The notes under the pieces are model-generated. The model had not been told where the DNA came from. It searched no databases and worked only from the letters and a program-made list of their open reading frames with translations. Below, one piece after another: positions 42,440-52,824 of a DNA stretch of 64,000 nucleotides. A program made the position numbers and the translations under genes. Within the stretch, counting starts at the first letter, position 1. Every line of letters starts with the position of its first letter. The DNA comes from Agarivorans sp. TSD2052. Its GTDB lineage: Bacteria; Pseudomonadota; Gammaproteobacteria; Enterobacterales; Celerinatantimonadaceae. The stretch covers positions 3,981,001 to 4,045,000 of the forward strand of contig NZ_CP096670.1 in assembly GCF_023238625.1 (NCBI RefSeq), written 5' to 3'.

Positions 42440-44362
42440 ATGATCGTAGCCAACAATATTAGCCTGCAACGCGGCAGCAAATTTCTTTTAGAAGAAACCA
42501 ACCTCACCATTCACCCTGGGCAAAAAGTAGGTTTAGTGGGCCAAAACGGTTGTGGTAAATCATCGTTATTTGCCTTGTTAAAAAATCAGCTGCATGTAGA
42601 TGCGGGCAACTTAAGTGTGCCAAGTAAATGGGCCATATCCAGTGTTGCCCAAGAAACACCAGAGCTTAGCCGTAAGGCCATTGATTACGTGATTGATGGC
42701 GACCAAGAATTTCGCCAACTAGAGCATGATATCGCCGCCGCGGAAGACGCGGGCGAAGGTGAGCTTATAGCCACTCTCCATACTAAACTCGATACCATTG
42801 GCGGTTACCAAGTAAAAACCAAAGCCGCTGAACTGCTAGCAGGCTTGGGCTTTAGCGAAGCCGGTCAACAACAAAGCGTGAGTGATTTTTCTGGTGGTTG
42901 GCGGATGCGTTTAAACCTCGCGCAAGCTTTATTGGTTCGCTCAGATTTGTTACTGCTTGATGAGCCCACAAACCACTTAGACTTAGATACCGTAGTGTGG
43001 TTAGAGCAATGGCTTAAGCGCTATCCTGGTACGCTAATACTGATTTCACACGACCGCGATTTTCTAGACAATATTATTAATCGTATCGTGCATATTGAGA
43101 ATCAAAAGCTCAACGAATACACCGGAGGCTATTCCGACTTTGAGCAAATGCGCGCGACGCAATTGGCTCAGCAGCAAGCGATGTTTGAAAAGCAGCAACG
43201 AGAGCGCGCCCATATGCAAAGCTTTGTCGACCGCTTTCGTTACAAAGCCAGTAAAGCCAAGCAAGCACAAAGCCGTTTAAAAGCATTAGAAAAAATGGAA
43301 GTGATTAGCCAAGCGCACGTTGATTCGCAGTTTAGCTTTCACTTTAGAGAACCCGATAACTTGCCTCTACCGCTACTAACGATGGAAAAAGTCAGCGCTG
43401 GTTACGCTGATAAAACCATTCTTGAACAAGTGAAATTTAATTTAGTCCCTGGCAGCCGAATAGGCTTATTGGGGCGCAACGGAGCCGGTAAATCAACTTT
43501 TATTAAGCTGCTATCGGGTGAACTAAAAGCACTAGCAGGAAATGTTGAAATCAATAAAACCGCCAAAGTCGGTTATTTTGCTCAGCACCAATTAGAAACA
43601 TTGCGTGCCGATGACACTCCCATGCAACACTTGCAGCGCATAGCGCCCAATACTACCGAAGCTGAACTACGTAAATATTTAGGAAGTTTTGGCTTTCAAG
43701 GAGATCAAGCATTAGAACCCGTTGCGCCGTTTAGTGGTGGTGAGAAAGCCCGCTTGGTGCTAGCCCTCGTGGTATGGGAGAAACCCAACTTATTGCTACT
43801 TGATGAACCTACCAACCACTTAGACTTAGAAATGCGCCACGCACTCACCTTAGCATTACAAGAATTTACTGGCGCAATGATCATCGTATCGCACGATCGC
43901 GCATTGTTACGTGCGACCACCGATGAATTTTACTTAGTAGACAGCCAGCGTGTATCACCATTTAACGGTGATTTAGACGATTATCAACAATGGTTAAGTC
44001 AAGCCAATCGGGCAGAAAACAGTAATGCCAATGGGGCTAGTGCTAACGCCAATTCTGTGGGGCTACGCAAGGAGCAAAAACGACGTGAAGCCGAGTTTAG
44101 GCAGCAAACTAAAGGCATTCGTAAAGAATTAGAAAGCTTAGAGAAACGCAGTGCCAAAGCCCAGCAAGCCCTCGAGAAAGTGGAACAAAAAATGGCGGAG
44201 CCAGAACTGTATGAGGCCGACAATAAAGCCCTACTTCAACAGTGTTTACAACAACAAGCTGAACTAAAAAGCGAACTTGAAGAAACTGAGCTAAGCTGGT
44301 TTGACTTGCAAGAGCAGCTCGAACAGCAGCAACAAGCTTTTGGCATTGAGCAAGCTGAATAA
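42440..44362 (+). CDS. yheS: ABC-F family ATPase YheS
   Basis: A 640-residue cytosolic ABC-F protein with two ATPase domains, no membrane part. First Walker A GQNGCGKSS, signature SDFSGGWRMRL and Walker B LLLLDEPTNHLD; second Walker A GRNGAGKST, signature APFSGGEKARL and Walker B LLLLDEPTNHLD. The inter-domain linker is helical and Gln/Arg-rich, and the C-terminal region (from about 530) is a coiled coil. ABC-F proteins act on stalled or initiating ribosomes. Length and location next to yheV support the YheS subfamily. Confidence 0.93.
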   Translation: MIVANNISLQRGSKFLLEETNLTIHPGQKVGLVGQNGCGKSSLFALLKNQLHVDAGNLSVPSKWAISSVAQETPELSRKAIDYVIDGDQEFRQLEHDIAAAEDAGEGELIATLHTKLDTIGGYQVKTKAAELLAGLGFSEAGQQQSVSDFSGGWRMRLNLAQALLVRSDLLLLDEPTNHLDLDTVVWLEQWLKRYPGTLILISHDRDFLDNIINRIVHIENQKLNEYTGGYSDFEQMRATQLAQQQAMFEKQQRERAHMQSFVDRFRYKASKAKQAQSRLKALEKMEVISQAHVDSQFSFHFREPDNLPLPLLTMEKVSAGYADKTILEQVKFNLVPGSRIGLLGRNGAGKSTFIKLLSGELKALAGNVEINKTAKVGYFAQHQLETLRADDTPMQHLQRIAPNTTEAELRKYLGSFGFQGDQALEPVAPFSGGEKARLVLALVVWEKPNLLLLDEPTNHLDLEMRHALTLALQEFTGAMIIVSHDRALLRATTDEFYLVDSQRVSPFNGDLDDYQQWLSQANRAENSNANGASANANSVGLRKEQKRREAEFRQQTKGIRKELESLEKRSAKAQQALEKVEQKMAEPELYEADNKALLQQCLQQQAELKSELEETELSWFDLQEQLEQQQQAFGIEQAE

Positions 44363-44436
44363 GTTTACTTGACCAAAACGTTTAGCCGAGTAATGCTACT
44401 AACAACAAAACTATTAATAACAATTCAAGGATGTAT

Positions 44437-44784
44437 ATGGACACGGCGCTTAACCGCTCAAGATTATTTATAGGTATTGCATTGATTGTGGTGGGTATTG
44501 CGGTAATAGCCTATGTGCTACCGCAAACGATTAGCCTTGTATCATTGCCACATGATGCACCATTTATGCAAGGGTTCTTCAATTGGTTAATGGCAGATAC
44601 CGACGCCATCAATAACCAAGTCAGTGAAGAATTTTTCGAGATATTCCAAACCTTTGTCAAGGTCATCGTGCTCATCGTGTTTTTATATGTTTGTGTAAAA
44701 TTAGTCACTGTTGGTTTGATGATTATCCGCGAGGGTGTCAGCCTTATTCGCCCTGCAGCTAGTAACAAAAAAGACAAAGTATAA
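44437..44784 (+). CDS. Small two-helix membrane protein, unknown
   Basis: A 115-residue protein with helix 1 at LFIGIALIVVGIAVIAYVLP and helix 2 at VKVIVLIVFLYVCVKLVTVGLMII, separated by an acidic periplasmic stretch. Start at 44437 is preferred to 44431, because AAGG lies six bases before it. It converges with mgtE across a long hairpin. No family recognised. Confidence 0.6.
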   Translation: MDTALNRSRLFIGIALIVVGIAVIAYVLPQTISLVSLPHDAPFMQGFFNWLMADTDAINNQVSEEFFEIFQTFVKVIVLIVFLYVCVKLVTVGLMIIREGVSLIRPAASNKKDKV

Positions 44785-44790
44785 AATCAC

Positions 44791-44823
44791 GAGTTTTAGC
44801 GAGCCTTAGGCTCGCTAAAACTC
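44791..44823. terminator. Bidirectional hairpin between convergent genes
   Basis: Perfect 15-bp stem GAGTTTTAGCGAGCC with GGCTCGCTAAAACTC and a three-base loop, between the small membrane gene and mgtE. Confidence 0.75.
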
Positions 44824-44849
44824 CAGCCTAAACGTTCAAGCAGGCGCTC

Positions 44850-46187
44850 TTACAAGCCCAGTATCGCGCTGGCTAGTCCGAAGTACACCAATACACCAGA
44901 TACGTCGGCAATTGTTGCCACCAGTGGGCCAGAGGCCGTTGCGGGGTCAAGCTTGATCTTATTAAGCAGGAAGGGCAGGCTTAAACCCACTAACGAGCCA
45001 ACCAATACAATAATCACCATCGATAAAGATACGATCATCGCGACATCGGCCCCCCCTCTAAATACGCCGACACCGTACACCGCCACCGCCATGGTGATAC
45101 CTAGCGCTAAACCTACCAATAATTCACGCGAAAATAGTTTCGACCAGTCGCTTTTATCGACCTCGCCAGTAGCCAGTGCCCGAACCATCAAAGCCGCTGC
45201 CTGAGAGCCAGCATTACCGCCACTGCCAATCAGTAAAGGTAGGAAGAACACCAGCGCCACATGACTAGCAATGGTATCTTCAAAATGAGCAATACCAGCC
45301 CCGGAGAACATGGCACCAAATACTAACAAAACCAACCACAATACTCGCTTTCGATAGAGCTCCCAAATACTGACGCGATCTACGGTTTCATCCAGTTTAC
45401 CCACCGAGGCACTTTTTTGCGCATCTTCAGTGGCTTCTTCTACTGCCGCATCCATGGCATCATCGTAAGTCACAATCCCTACTAACTTTTGCAGTTCATC
45501 CACAACCGGTAAAGCCAGAAGGTCATAATGGCGAATTTGTTGGCTAGCATGCTCTTGGCTATCTTCTACAGCCAAAGATACCACTTCAGTTCGCATCAAC
45601 TCACGTACTTGGGTATCGGGCGAAGCCAAAATAAGCTCTCGTAAAGAGATAGTACCTAGTAAGCGTCGCTGCCCATCAATCACGTAAGTTTGGTAAATGG
45701 TTTCTTTATCTGGCGCTTCTAAACGTAATTGTTTTAAAGCTCGGCTCACCAACCAATGTTCTTTCAAAGTGGCGTAATCCGACGTCATTAATGCGCCAGC
45801 TGTGCCTTCTGCATAGCTGGCCAGTTTACGTAAATCTTCACGCTCGGCCTGAGCTAAGCCAGGTAATACCATCGCCCGCTGTTCTTCGTCTAAATCATTG
45901 TATAAGTCGGCGCGTTCGTCGGCGTCCATACGCGAAAACAAAGCCGCCAACTTGTGTCGCTTCATCAAACCTGCCACATCAGCTTGCAGATACGGAGGTA
46001 AATAGGAAAAAACCTTAGCGCGATCGCCTAAGGAAAACATGGAGATTAACGGAAGTGCCTCTTTAGGCTCAAATTCCGCTAAAGCTTGGCCAATGTCGGC
46101 AAAGTGATATTCGTCTAAGGTTGAGCGCAAAGTTCCTTTATCAAGGTTAACTAATGCGAGCTCCAATTTTTGGTGAAGGTGTGCCAT
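44850..46187 (-). CDS. mgtE: Magnesium transporter MgtE
   Basis: A 445-residue Mg2+ channel. N-terminal helical MgtE domain (LAEFEPKEALPLISMFSLGDRAKVFSYL), a pair of CBS domains (about residues 125-250: MTSDYATLKEHWLV and LLALPVVDELQKLVGIVTYDDAMDA), and five membrane helices (LLIGSGGNAGSQAAALMVRALATGE, with the pore-lining Asn; KLDPATASGPLVATIADVSGV near the end with the selectivity Asp). GGAG precedes the ATG. Upstream lies a 23-codon ORF that may regulate it. Confidence 0.95.
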   Translation of the reverse strand: MAHLHQKLELALVNLDKGTLRSTLDEYHFADIGQALAEFEPKEALPLISMFSLGDRAKVFSYLPPYLQADVAGLMKRHKLAALFSRMDADERADLYNDLDEEQRAMVLPGLAQAEREDLRKLASYAEGTAGALMTSDYATLKEHWLVSRALKQLRLEAPDKETIYQTYVIDGQRRLLGTISLRELILASPDTQVRELMRTEVVSLAVEDSQEHASQQIRHYDLLALPVVDELQKLVGIVTYDDAMDAAVEEATEDAQKSASVGKLDETVDRVSIWELYRKRVLWLVLLVFGAMFSGAGIAHFEDTIASHVALVFFLPLLIGSGGNAGSQAAALMVRALATGEVDKSDWSKLFSRELLVGLALGITMAVAVYGVGVFRGGADVAMIVSLSMVIIVLVGSLVGLSLPFLLNKIKLDPATASGPLVATIADVSGVLVYFGLASAILGL

Positions 46188-46232
46188 TTACTGCTCCAGC
46201 GTTCGCATAGAGCCAAGCACTAAGGTGACGGA

Positions 46233-46304
46233 CTACGCGAAAAAATTTGGTTTTCTAATATCTAACAAACAATTGAAATTTCGACTATCGGGGTCCGGGT
46301 TCAT
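46233..46304 (-). CDS. Possible MgtL-like leader ORF of mgtE
   Basis: A 23-codon frame, ATG at 46304 to TAG at 46233, starting MNPDPDSRNFNCLL and ending RKPNFFA. Enterobacterial MgtL leaders begin MEPDPTP, where the acidic-proline start destabilises the ribosome at low Mg2+. This one lies 45 bases before mgtE. GAGA lies about nine bases before the ATG, a weak ribosome binding site. After its stop, CGCGTAG and CTATGCG (with one G-T pair) can form a stem just before the mgtE ribosome binding site. Confidence 0.5.
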   Translation of the reverse strand: MNPDPDSRNFNCLLDIRKPNFFA

Positions 46305-46372
46305 AGAAGGTTCTCAGTGATAAAATCGGCGCAAATTGTAGGGCTTATCTGCTACTAATTCAAGCGCTTTGT

Positions 46373-46398
46373 CGCCCCTAAGCCTTGACTTAGGGGCG
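46373..46398 (-). terminator. Hairpin after metH
   Basis: Ten-base-pair stem CGCCCCTAAG with CTTAGGGGCG; T run weak. Ends about 40 bases after metH. Confidence 0.6.
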
Positions 46399-46437
46399 CT
46401 AGAGAGGCGGGTTGTAGCGTATTTCTAGGCAATATTG

Positions 46438-49400
46438 TTAAGTGTTATATCCCAAGTTTGGTGCTAACCAGCGCTCGGCTTGCTCTAAGCGCATATTTTT
46501 GCGCTGAGCATAATCTTCAACCTGGTCTTTCTGAATCGAAGCGACCGCAAAATAGCGACTCTCAGGATGAGAAAAATACCAACCAGAGACTGCCGCACCC
46601 GGCCACATGGCAAAGCTATCAGTTAATACCATGCCAATTCGATTCTCTACCTCTAACAAGTCCCAGATCACCCCTTTTTCGGTATGTTCAGGGCAAGCGG
46701 GATAACCCGGCGCAGGTCTAATGCCTTGGTAGTTTTCTCGAATCAACTCTTCATAACTTAAGGCTTCGTCGGCCGCATAAGCCCAGTACTCTTTGCGCAC
46801 CTTAGCGTGTAGATATTCAGCAAAACCTTCTGCTAAACGATCGGCGATCGCTTTAACCATAATAGCGTTATAGTCATCACCATCAGCCTTATAAATATCG
46901 GCTAACTCGTCTTCACCAATGCCACCTGTGACCGCAAAAGCGCCAAAGTAGTCGGCTTTACCACTCGATTTTGGGGCTATAAAATCGGCTAAGCAGTTAT
47001 TAACGCCTTTCTTTTTATCGGTTTGTTGGCGTAATTGTGAGCTAATAGCCAACACTTCGCTACGCGACTCGTCGGTATAGATCTCAATATCATCACCCAC
47101 GCTGTTAGCAGGGAATAAACCACATACTCCTGAGACTTTAACTTCCCTTTTTTGCTTAAAGCGTTCCAACATTGCTTTTGCATCGGCAAACAAGCGCTTA
47201 GCTTCTTCGCCAACCACTTTGTCTTCTAAAATACGAGGATATTTACCCGCCAATGACCACGTCATAAAGAAGGGTGTCCAATCAATGTAAGGTTCGATGT
47301 CAGCAATTGAGACATCATCAAATTGCTGAATGCCTAATTGCTTAGGCACTGGGGGGGTATAACTTTGCCAATCAATCGCTAAGCCATTAGCTCGGGCACG
47401 CTCCAAAGTAATAGGAGGAGTGCGCGGGCGCTTACGGGCATGTTGCTCGCGCACAATATCGTATTCTTTATCAAGCTTGGCGACAAAAGCTGGACGTAGT
47501 TCATCCGACAACAAGCTCTGACACACACCAACCGCGCGCGATGCATTAGAGACATAGACCACGGGTTTATCGTAATTCTGCTCAATTTTAACTGCGGTAT
47601 GCGCTTTTGAAGTGGTGGCACCACCAATTAATAGCGGTAAGTCTAAGCCTGTACGTTGCATTTCTTTGGCTACGTGTACCATTTCATCCAAAGATGGCGT
47701 AATTAGGCCAGACAAACCGATCATGTCTACCTTTTCTTCTTTGGCCACTTTTAAGATCTTGTCGCATGACACCATCACGCCGAGGTCAATCACTTCGAAG
47801 TTATTACACTGCAGAACAACGCCCACAATATTTTTGCCAATATCGTGCACGTCGCCTTTAACGGTGGCCATCACAATTTTACCGTTAGAGCGCTGACCTT
47901 CGCCTTTCTCCGCTTCAATAAAGGGTTGTAAATAGGCGACTGCTCGTTTCATTACCCGTGCCGATTTCACCACTTGCGGTAAGAACATTTTACCTTCACC
48001 AAATAGATCGCCAACCACATTCATTCCGTCCATCAACGGACCTTCAATAACATGCAAAGGTCGGTCTACAGACTGGCGAGCCAGCTCGGTATCGTCTTCG
48101 ATAAATTCAGTAATACCTTTCACTAAGGCGTGTTCTAAACGTTTATTTACATCCCAGCTGCGCCACTCTAAATCTTGGGTATTTTCTTGCTGACTACCAT
48201 CACCGCGGTACTTCTCGGCGATCTCCAGTAATTCTTCAGTGGCGTTATCGTGGGTATTAAGAACAACCGCTTCAACTTTGTCTTTTAGTTCTTTTGGAAT
48301 ATCTTCATAAATAGCCAGTTGAGCCGCGTTTACAATGCCCATATCCATGCCATTTTTAATCGCATAATAGAGGAATACGGCATGAATAGCCTCACGTACC
48401 GGGTTATTACCACGGAAGGAGAAACTAACGTTAGACACACCACCTGAAATCATCGCATGTGGCAGATTGTCTTTAATATCTTTTACCGCTTCAATAAAAT
48501 CTACGGCATAATTATTGTGCTCATCGATACCGGTTGCCACAGCAAAGATATTGGGATCAAAAATGATATCTTCTGGCGGGAAACCTACTTGGTTAACCAG
48601 TATGTCGTAAGACTTACTGCAAATTTCAAATTTACGTTCGCGAGTATCGGCCTGACCATCTTCATCAAAAGCCATCACTATCACCGCTGCACCATATTTG
48701 CGAAGAGTTTTAGCTTGTTGAATGAAAGGTTCAACCCCCTCTTTCATGGAGATTGAGTTAACAACCGGCTTGCCTTGTACGCATTGTAAACCCGCTTCTA
48801 AAATGTCCCACTTAGACGAATCAATCATGACCGGTACTTTGGCGATATCTGGCTCGGAAGCGAGCATGTTCAAAAAGCGCACCATCGCAGCTTTTGAATC
48901 CAACATGCCTTCATCCATATTTACATCAATAATTTGAGCGCCGTTTTCTACCTGGTGTAAGGCAATCTCAATGGCCTTATCATAGTTTTCGTCTTTAATT
49001 AGACGCTTAAAAATAGCTGAACCGGTTACGTTGTTACGCTCACCTACGTTTACGAACAAACTTTCAGCGGTAATGGTGAGCGGCTCTAAACCCGATAAAC
49101 GACAAGCCACATTGATCTCAGGAAGCTGTCGAGGAGCCACGCCCTCAACCGCTTCAGCCATCGCCTTGATATGCTGTGGCGTGGTACCGCAGCAGCCACC
49201 GACTAAGTTTAAGAAGCCTGCTCGCGCCCATTCACCGATATGTTCTGCCATCTCAGCAGCTTCAAGGTCATATTCACCAAAGGCGTTGGGTAAGCCGGCA
49301 TTCGGGTGCGCCGATACGTAAGTCTCACTCACCCGGCTTAACTCTTCAACGTACTGGCGGAGTTCGTCTGGGCCTAGCGCACAGTTAAGCCCCATGCTCA

Positions 49401-50118
49401 CCGGTTCAGCATGGCGCAAGGCGTTATAAAAGGCTTCGGTTGTTTGGCCACTAAGAGTACGCCCCGACGCATCGGTAATGGTACCCGAAATCATTATCGG
49501 TAAATCTACACCTAACTCTTCATATACAGTCTTAACCGCGAATACTGCCGCTTTTGCATTTAAAGTATCGAAAATCGTTTCGATAAGAATGAGGTCACTA
49601 CCACCTTCAATAAGCGCTTTAGTCGATTCTTGATACGCTTCTACTAGCTCATTAAATGTCACATTACGGTAACCAGGATCATTAACGTCAGGAGAAATAG
49701 AGCAGGTGCGGTTAGTCGGGCCCAATACACCAGCCACAAAACGGGGGCGTTCTGGGTTTTGTGCAGTCACTTCGTCGGCTACTTGGCGGGCAATTTTTGC
49801 GGCTTCTCGATTAATCTCTGCTGAATACTTCTCCATGTCGTAGTCGGCCATGGCAATAGTCGTAGCATTAAAGGTGTTGGTTTCAAGAATATCCGCCCCT
49901 GCTAGCAAATATTCTCGGTGTATATCAGCAATGATTTTAGGCTGACTAAGTACCAACATGTCATTGTTACCTTTGACATCGGTATGCCAATCAGCAAAGC
50001 GCTCACCACGGTAATCGGCCTCTTCCAACTTGTAAGACTGAATCATGGTTCCCATACCACCATCAATGATCAAAATGCGCTGGGAGAGTTGGTTTTCTAT
50101 TTGTAGCCTTGCTGACAC
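46438..50118 (-). CDS. metH: Cobalamin-dependent methionine synthase
   Basis: Transfers a methyl group from methyltetrahydrofolate to homocysteine through cobalamin. 1226 residues, equal to E. coli MetH (1227). Domains in order: homocysteine-binding (1 to about 330) with zinc ligands in GLNCALG and [10 protein letters not shown]; pterin-binding (about 345-620); B12-binding, with [17 protein letters not shown] containing the cobalt-ligand His near 757; and the reactivation domain with the AdoMet-binding AYYFSHPES-like end ([14 protein letters not shown]). It is cobalamin-dependent; no B12 riboswitch was seen upstream. A hairpin separates it from metA. Confidence 0.98.
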   Translation of the reverse strand: MSARLQIENQLSQRILIIDGGMGTMIQSYKLEEADYRGERFADWHTDVKGNNDMLVLSQPKIIADIHREYLLAGADILETNTFNATTIAMADYDMEKYSAEINREAAKIARQVADEVTAQNPERPRFVAGVLGPTNRTCSISPDVNDPGYRNVTFNELVEAYQESTKALIEGGSDLILIETIFDTLNAKAAVFAVKTVYEELGVDLPIMISGTITDASGRTLSGQTTEAFYNALRHAEPVSMGLNCALGPDELRQYVEELSRVSETYVSAHPNAGLPNAFGEYDLEAAEMAEHIGEWARAGFLNLVGGCCGTTPQHIKAMAEAVEGVAPRQLPEINVACRLSGLEPLTITAESLFVNVGERNNVTGSAIFKRLIKDENYDKAIEIALHQVENGAQIIDVNMDEGMLDSKAAMVRFLNMLASEPDIAKVPVMIDSSKWDILEAGLQCVQGKPVVNSISMKEGVEPFIQQAKTLRKYGAAVIVMAFDEDGQADTRERKFEICSKSYDILVNQVGFPPEDIIFDPNIFAVATGIDEHNNYAVDFIEAVKDIKDNLPHAMISGGVSNVSFSFRGNNPVREAIHAVFLYYAIKNGMDMGIVNAAQLAIYEDIPKELKDKVEAVVLNTHDNATEELLEIAEKYRGDGSQQENTQDLEWRSWDVNKRLEHALVKGITEFIEDDTELARQSVDRPLHVIEGPLMDGMNVVGDLFGEGKMFLPQVVKSARVMKRAVAYLQPFIEAEKGEGQRSNGKIVMATVKGDVHDIGKNIVGVVLQCNNFEVIDLGVMVSCDKILKVAKEEKVDMIGLSGLITPSLDEMVHVAKEMQRTGLDLPLLIGGATTSKAHTAVKIEQNYDKPVVYVSNASRAVGVCQSLLSDELRPAFVAKLDKEYDIVREQHARKRPRTPPITLERARANGLAIDWQSYTPPVPKQLGIQQFDDVSIADIEPYIDWTPFFMTWSLAGKYPRILEDKVVGEEAKRLFADAKAMLERFKQKREVKVSGVCGLFPANSVGDDIEIYTDESRSEVLAISSQLRQQTDKKKGVNNCLADFIAPKSSGKADYFGAFAVTGGIGEDELADIYKADGDDYNAIMVKAIADRLAEGFAEYLHAKVRKEYWAYAADEALSYEELIRENYQGIRPAPGYPACPEHTEKGVIWDLLEVENRIGMVLTDSFAMWPGAAVSGWYFSHPESRYFAVASIQKDQVEDYAQRKNMRLEQAERWLAPNLGYNT

Positions 50119-50152
50119 GGGAACATCCTATTTCTTTGGCTGATATTTCGAC

Positions 50153-50175
50153 TCGGCAGTGTAGCACACTGCCGA
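50153..50175 (-). repeat. Hairpin between metA and metH
   Basis: TCGGCAGTGT-agc-ACACTGCCGA, a ten-base-pair stem in the 89-base gap. No T run follows on the minus strand. It could be a metA terminator with poor U tract or a metH leader element. Confidence 0.5.
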
Positions 50176-50207
50176 TCGGGGCTTAGCTGCGTTAAAGTTA
50201 TATGAAA

Positions 50208-51149
50208 TTATTTCAAGATATTATCGGACTTTGGTTTTAACTCTTCCAAATTGTATGGGGTAATTTGGTACACACAGTAGTTTAGCCAGTTGTTATAAAG
50301 TAAATGGCCATGGCTGCGCCAGGTTGCACAGGGCGGCTTATTACAATCGTCCTGCGGATAATAATTTTCCGGTAGTTTAGGGCTTAAGCCTTCTTGTGAG
50401 TCTCTAAGATACTCATTATGTAGGGTATCGGCGGCATATTCTGGATGTCCGGTGATAAACACTTGTCTAAAGTCTTCACTGGCAAATAAATAGCTGCCCG
50501 CATCGGGACTATCGGCTAACACCTTCAAATCGGTTTCTTCAGTGATTAAATTGGAGTCAAAATGTGCGAAACGAGACAGAGGTGCTAAAAAGGCGTCATC
50601 AAAACCTCGCACCAAAGGATTATGTTTATGTTTAGTTTGATGCCAATAAACGCCAGAGAGTTTTTTATCACGGGTTTGTTTGTTGAGGCCATACAAGTGA
50701 TATAACGCTGCTTGGGCTGCCCAACATAAATACAGCGTTGAGGTAACATGGGTTGTCGACCAATCGATAATCTCTTTGACTTGGTCCCAATAGTACACCT
50801 CTTCAAATGGTACTTGCCCTAAGGGTGCGCCGGTGATCACCAAGCCATCAAAGTTACGCTCACGAAGTTTGTCAAAATCTCGATAAAATTTATCGATATG
50901 CTCCTGTGGCGTGTTTTTAGACACGCGATGGTTTATTCGCAGTAAGCTGACATTAACTTGCAGCGGCGAATTAGACAGTAGCCGCAAAATTTGGTTTTCG
51001 GTCTCAATTTTTTTTGGCATTAAATTAAGCAATACGACTTCTAAAGGCCGTATATCCTGATGAGCAGCGCGACTCTCTGGCATAATAAATATGTTTTCAT
51101 TACGCAGTACTTCAGCGGCTGGTAACTGGTCAGGGATACAAATTGGCAT
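50208..51149 (-). CDS. metA: Homoserine O-succinyltransferase
   Basis: Commits homoserine to methionine synthesis by O-acylation. The 313-residue length is close to E. coli (309). Start [22 protein letters not shown], then [17 protein letters not shown] (as [14 protein letters not shown]), catalytic Cys in [13 protein letters not shown], and the catalytic His and Glu in [13 protein letters not shown]. The ATG at 51149 follows AAGGAAA; the longer frame would cover the MetJ boxes. Acyl donor (succinyl or acetyl) is not decided here. Confidence 0.95.
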   Translation of the reverse strand: MPICIPDQLPAAEVLRNENIFIMPESRAAHQDIRPLEVVLLNLMPKKIETENQILRLLSNSPLQVNVSLLRINHRVSKNTPQEHIDKFYRDFDKLRERNFDGLVITGAPLGQVPFEEVYYWDQVKEIIDWSTTHVTSTLYLCWAAQAALYHLYGLNKQTRDKKLSGVYWHQTKHKHNPLVRGFDDAFLAPLSRFAHFDSNLITEETDLKVLADSPDAGSYLFASEDFRQVFITGHPEYAADTLHNEYLRDSQEGLSPKLPENYYPQDDCNKPPCATWRSHGHLLYNNWLNYCVYQITPYNLEELKPKSDNILK

Positions 51150-51180
51150 AAGAGTTTCCTTGCGAACAACATGCAACGTA

Positions 51181-51233
51181 TGTCTAGACATCTAGAAGCC
51201 TATTTTAGTTAGTTCACACTGTATGTCTAGAAC
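51181..51233 (-). promoter_or_regulatory. MetJ boxes upstream of metA
   Basis: On the minus strand AGATGTCT-AGACATAC-like tandem 8-mers match the MetJ consensus AGACGTCT; a further half site (GTATGTCTAGAAC, 51221-51233) lies 30 bases upstream. This predicts repression of metA by MetJ with S-adenosylmethionine. Confidence 0.75.
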
Positions 51234-51306
51234 TTGTTAAAAGCAGCTGATTTTATGCCAATAGTTATTCATAATGCAGGCTGAATAAATAATCTTATAA
51301 AGGCAC

Positions 51307-52569
51307 ATGGCAGAAATTAAGCTCAGCGTTGAACGCTTACAGACAGGTGTGTTTGTAAAACTTCCCGTAAAGTGGGGAGAACACCCGTTTATGTTCACAA
51401 GCTTTAAGATTAAAAGCCAAGATCAAATTGAGGTTATTCGAAATTTGGGGCTAAAGCATGTCATCGTTGTGCCTGAAAAAAGTACCGCGCCCCCACTCCC
51501 CGTGATTGAAGATGGCGCCAAAACCGCTCCCACTGACAAAGATGTTTCACAAAAGGCAGAGAAAGCCCTATGGGAAGAAAAACGCGCGCGAATTGAAGAA
51601 CTGAAAAACTACCGCCGTAACCTACAAAAGGTAGAAAAAGAGTTTGACCGCTCTATGTCTCAAGTGCGGGCGGTAATGTCAAAGCTAAAAAGCAGGCCAC
51701 TAAACGCCGTTGAAGATGCCACCACTCTCATCAACAATCTAGCGGATGATTTGCTATCAGGTGAAAATGTGGTTCTCCACTTAATGAACGACAGCAAAGA
51801 TGCCGATAGCTTCTATTATCACAGTTTGAATGTGTCTATTTTAGCCATGATGCTGGCAAAAGCAGCCGGTTTTTCTGAGCGGGATATTAAGGTACTGGGC
51901 ATTGCGGGTTTATTCCATGATGTTGGAAAAATGAAGATTCCTGACAAAATTTTGCGTAAGTCAGGAAAGCTCACCGCGCAAGAAGCTAACCTATTAAAAA
52001 TGCATACTAAGTATGGTGCAGACTTTCTTAAACTCTCGGAGACTATCCCTCCCCAAGTAAAATTAATTGCACAACAGCACCACGAATACTTAGACGGTAG
52101 CGGCTATCCTCAGAAACTGAAAGGGGATGAAATCGACCGTTTATCTCAGCTCATTGCCGTAGTAAACGAATACGACAGCCTTTGCCACCCTAGAGACCCT
52201 CGCTTATCGCGGATACCGTTTACCGTAATCGCCTACTTGTATAAGCAGCGTAAACAACAACTAAACACGGCAGACTTGGGGATCTTAATTAGGCTATTGG
52301 GGATCTATCCTCCAGGCAGTGTAGTGCAATTGAGTTCAGGACAAATCGGCTTAGTCATGTCGGTTAACTCAGAACGCCTACTATTTCCTACAGTGCAGGT
52401 TTACGACCCAAATATCCCACGTACCGAAGCGCCAATCATAGATTTAGAGGCGGCAGGCCTAACCATAGAAAAGGCGTTAAAACCAAGCGCGCTACCAGAA
52501 GCCATTTTTGAGTATTTAAACCCTAGAGCTCGAATATCCTACTACTTCGACCACAATAAACGCTTATAG
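51307..52569 (+). CDS. HD-GYP cyclic-di-GMP phosphodiesterase with DUF3391
   Basis: A 420-residue cytosolic protein. N-terminal DUF3391 domain (IKLSVERLQTGVFVKLPVKWGEHPFMF) is followed by a helical linker (about 85-135) and an HD-GYP domain: YYHSLNVSILAMM, GLFHDVGKMKIP with the HD metal site, HHEYLDGSGYP with intact GYP, and IAVVNEYDSL. Predicted to degrade cyclic di-GMP. It is monocistronic and converges with rplQ across a 7-bp repeat tract. Confidence 0.9.
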   Translation: MAEIKLSVERLQTGVFVKLPVKWGEHPFMFTSFKIKSQDQIEVIRNLGLKHVIVVPEKSTAPPLPVIEDGAKTAPTDKDVSQKAEKALWEEKRARIEELKNYRRNLQKVEKEFDRSMSQVRAVMSKLKSRPLNAVEDATTLINNLADDLLSGENVVLHLMNDSKDADSFYYHSLNVSILAMMLAKAAGFSERDIKVLGIAGLFHDVGKMKIPDKILRKSGKLTAQEANLLKMHTKYGADFLKLSETIPPQVKLIAQQHHEYLDGSGYPQKLKGDEIDRLSQLIAVVNEYDSLCHPRDPRLSRIPFTVIAYLYKQRKQQLNTADLGILIRLLGIYPPGSVVQLSSGQIGLVMSVNSERLLFPTVQVYDPNIPRTEAPIIDLEAAGLTIEKALKPSALPEAIFEYLNPRARISYYFDHNKRL

Positions 52570-52591
52570 ATGACGCTTATAGGTGACGTAG

Positions 52592-52727
52592 AGCGTTAAG
52601 CGTTAAGCGTTGAGCGTTGAGCGTTGAGCGTTGAGCGTTGAGCGTTGAGCGTTGAGCGTTGAGCGTTGAGCGTTGAGCGTTGAGCGTTGAGCGTTGAGCG
52701 TTGAGCGTTGAGCGTTGAGCGTTGAGC
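52592..52727. repeat. 7-bp tandem repeat array, about 19 copies
   Basis: Units of AGCGTTG (the first two with A at the last base), in unbroken tandem to 52727. It is in the gap between the convergent HD-GYP gene and rplQ. In every frame it meets stop codons, so it is noncoding. Confidence 0.95.
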
Positions 52728-52774
52728 AATGGAGCTTAACGACCTTTACTATATTGTTGCTAGCAAATTTTAGG

Positions 52775-52806
52775 TAAAAAAAAAGCCGGACCTAAGTCCG
52801 GCTTTT
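52775..52806. terminator. Terminator of the alpha operon / HD-GYP
   Basis: AAAAGCCGGA-cctaag-TCCGGCTTTT with long A/T runs both ways, 19 bases after rplQ. Confidence 0.9.
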
Positions 52807-52824
52807 TAAGCTTGGTGTCCGAGT

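Noticed and set aside
46305..46437. Mg2+ (M-box or ykkC-type) riboswitch upstream of mgtE
   Set aside because: The 5' region is short and shows no M-box core; the short ORF is a better explanation.
50119..50207. Cobalamin or SAM riboswitch before metH
   Set aside because: The gap is 89 bases with one hairpin, too small for either class and lacking B12-box sequence.
52570..52740. CRISPR array at the 7-bp repeat
   Set aside because: The units are contiguous without spacers and far too short; no cas genes.
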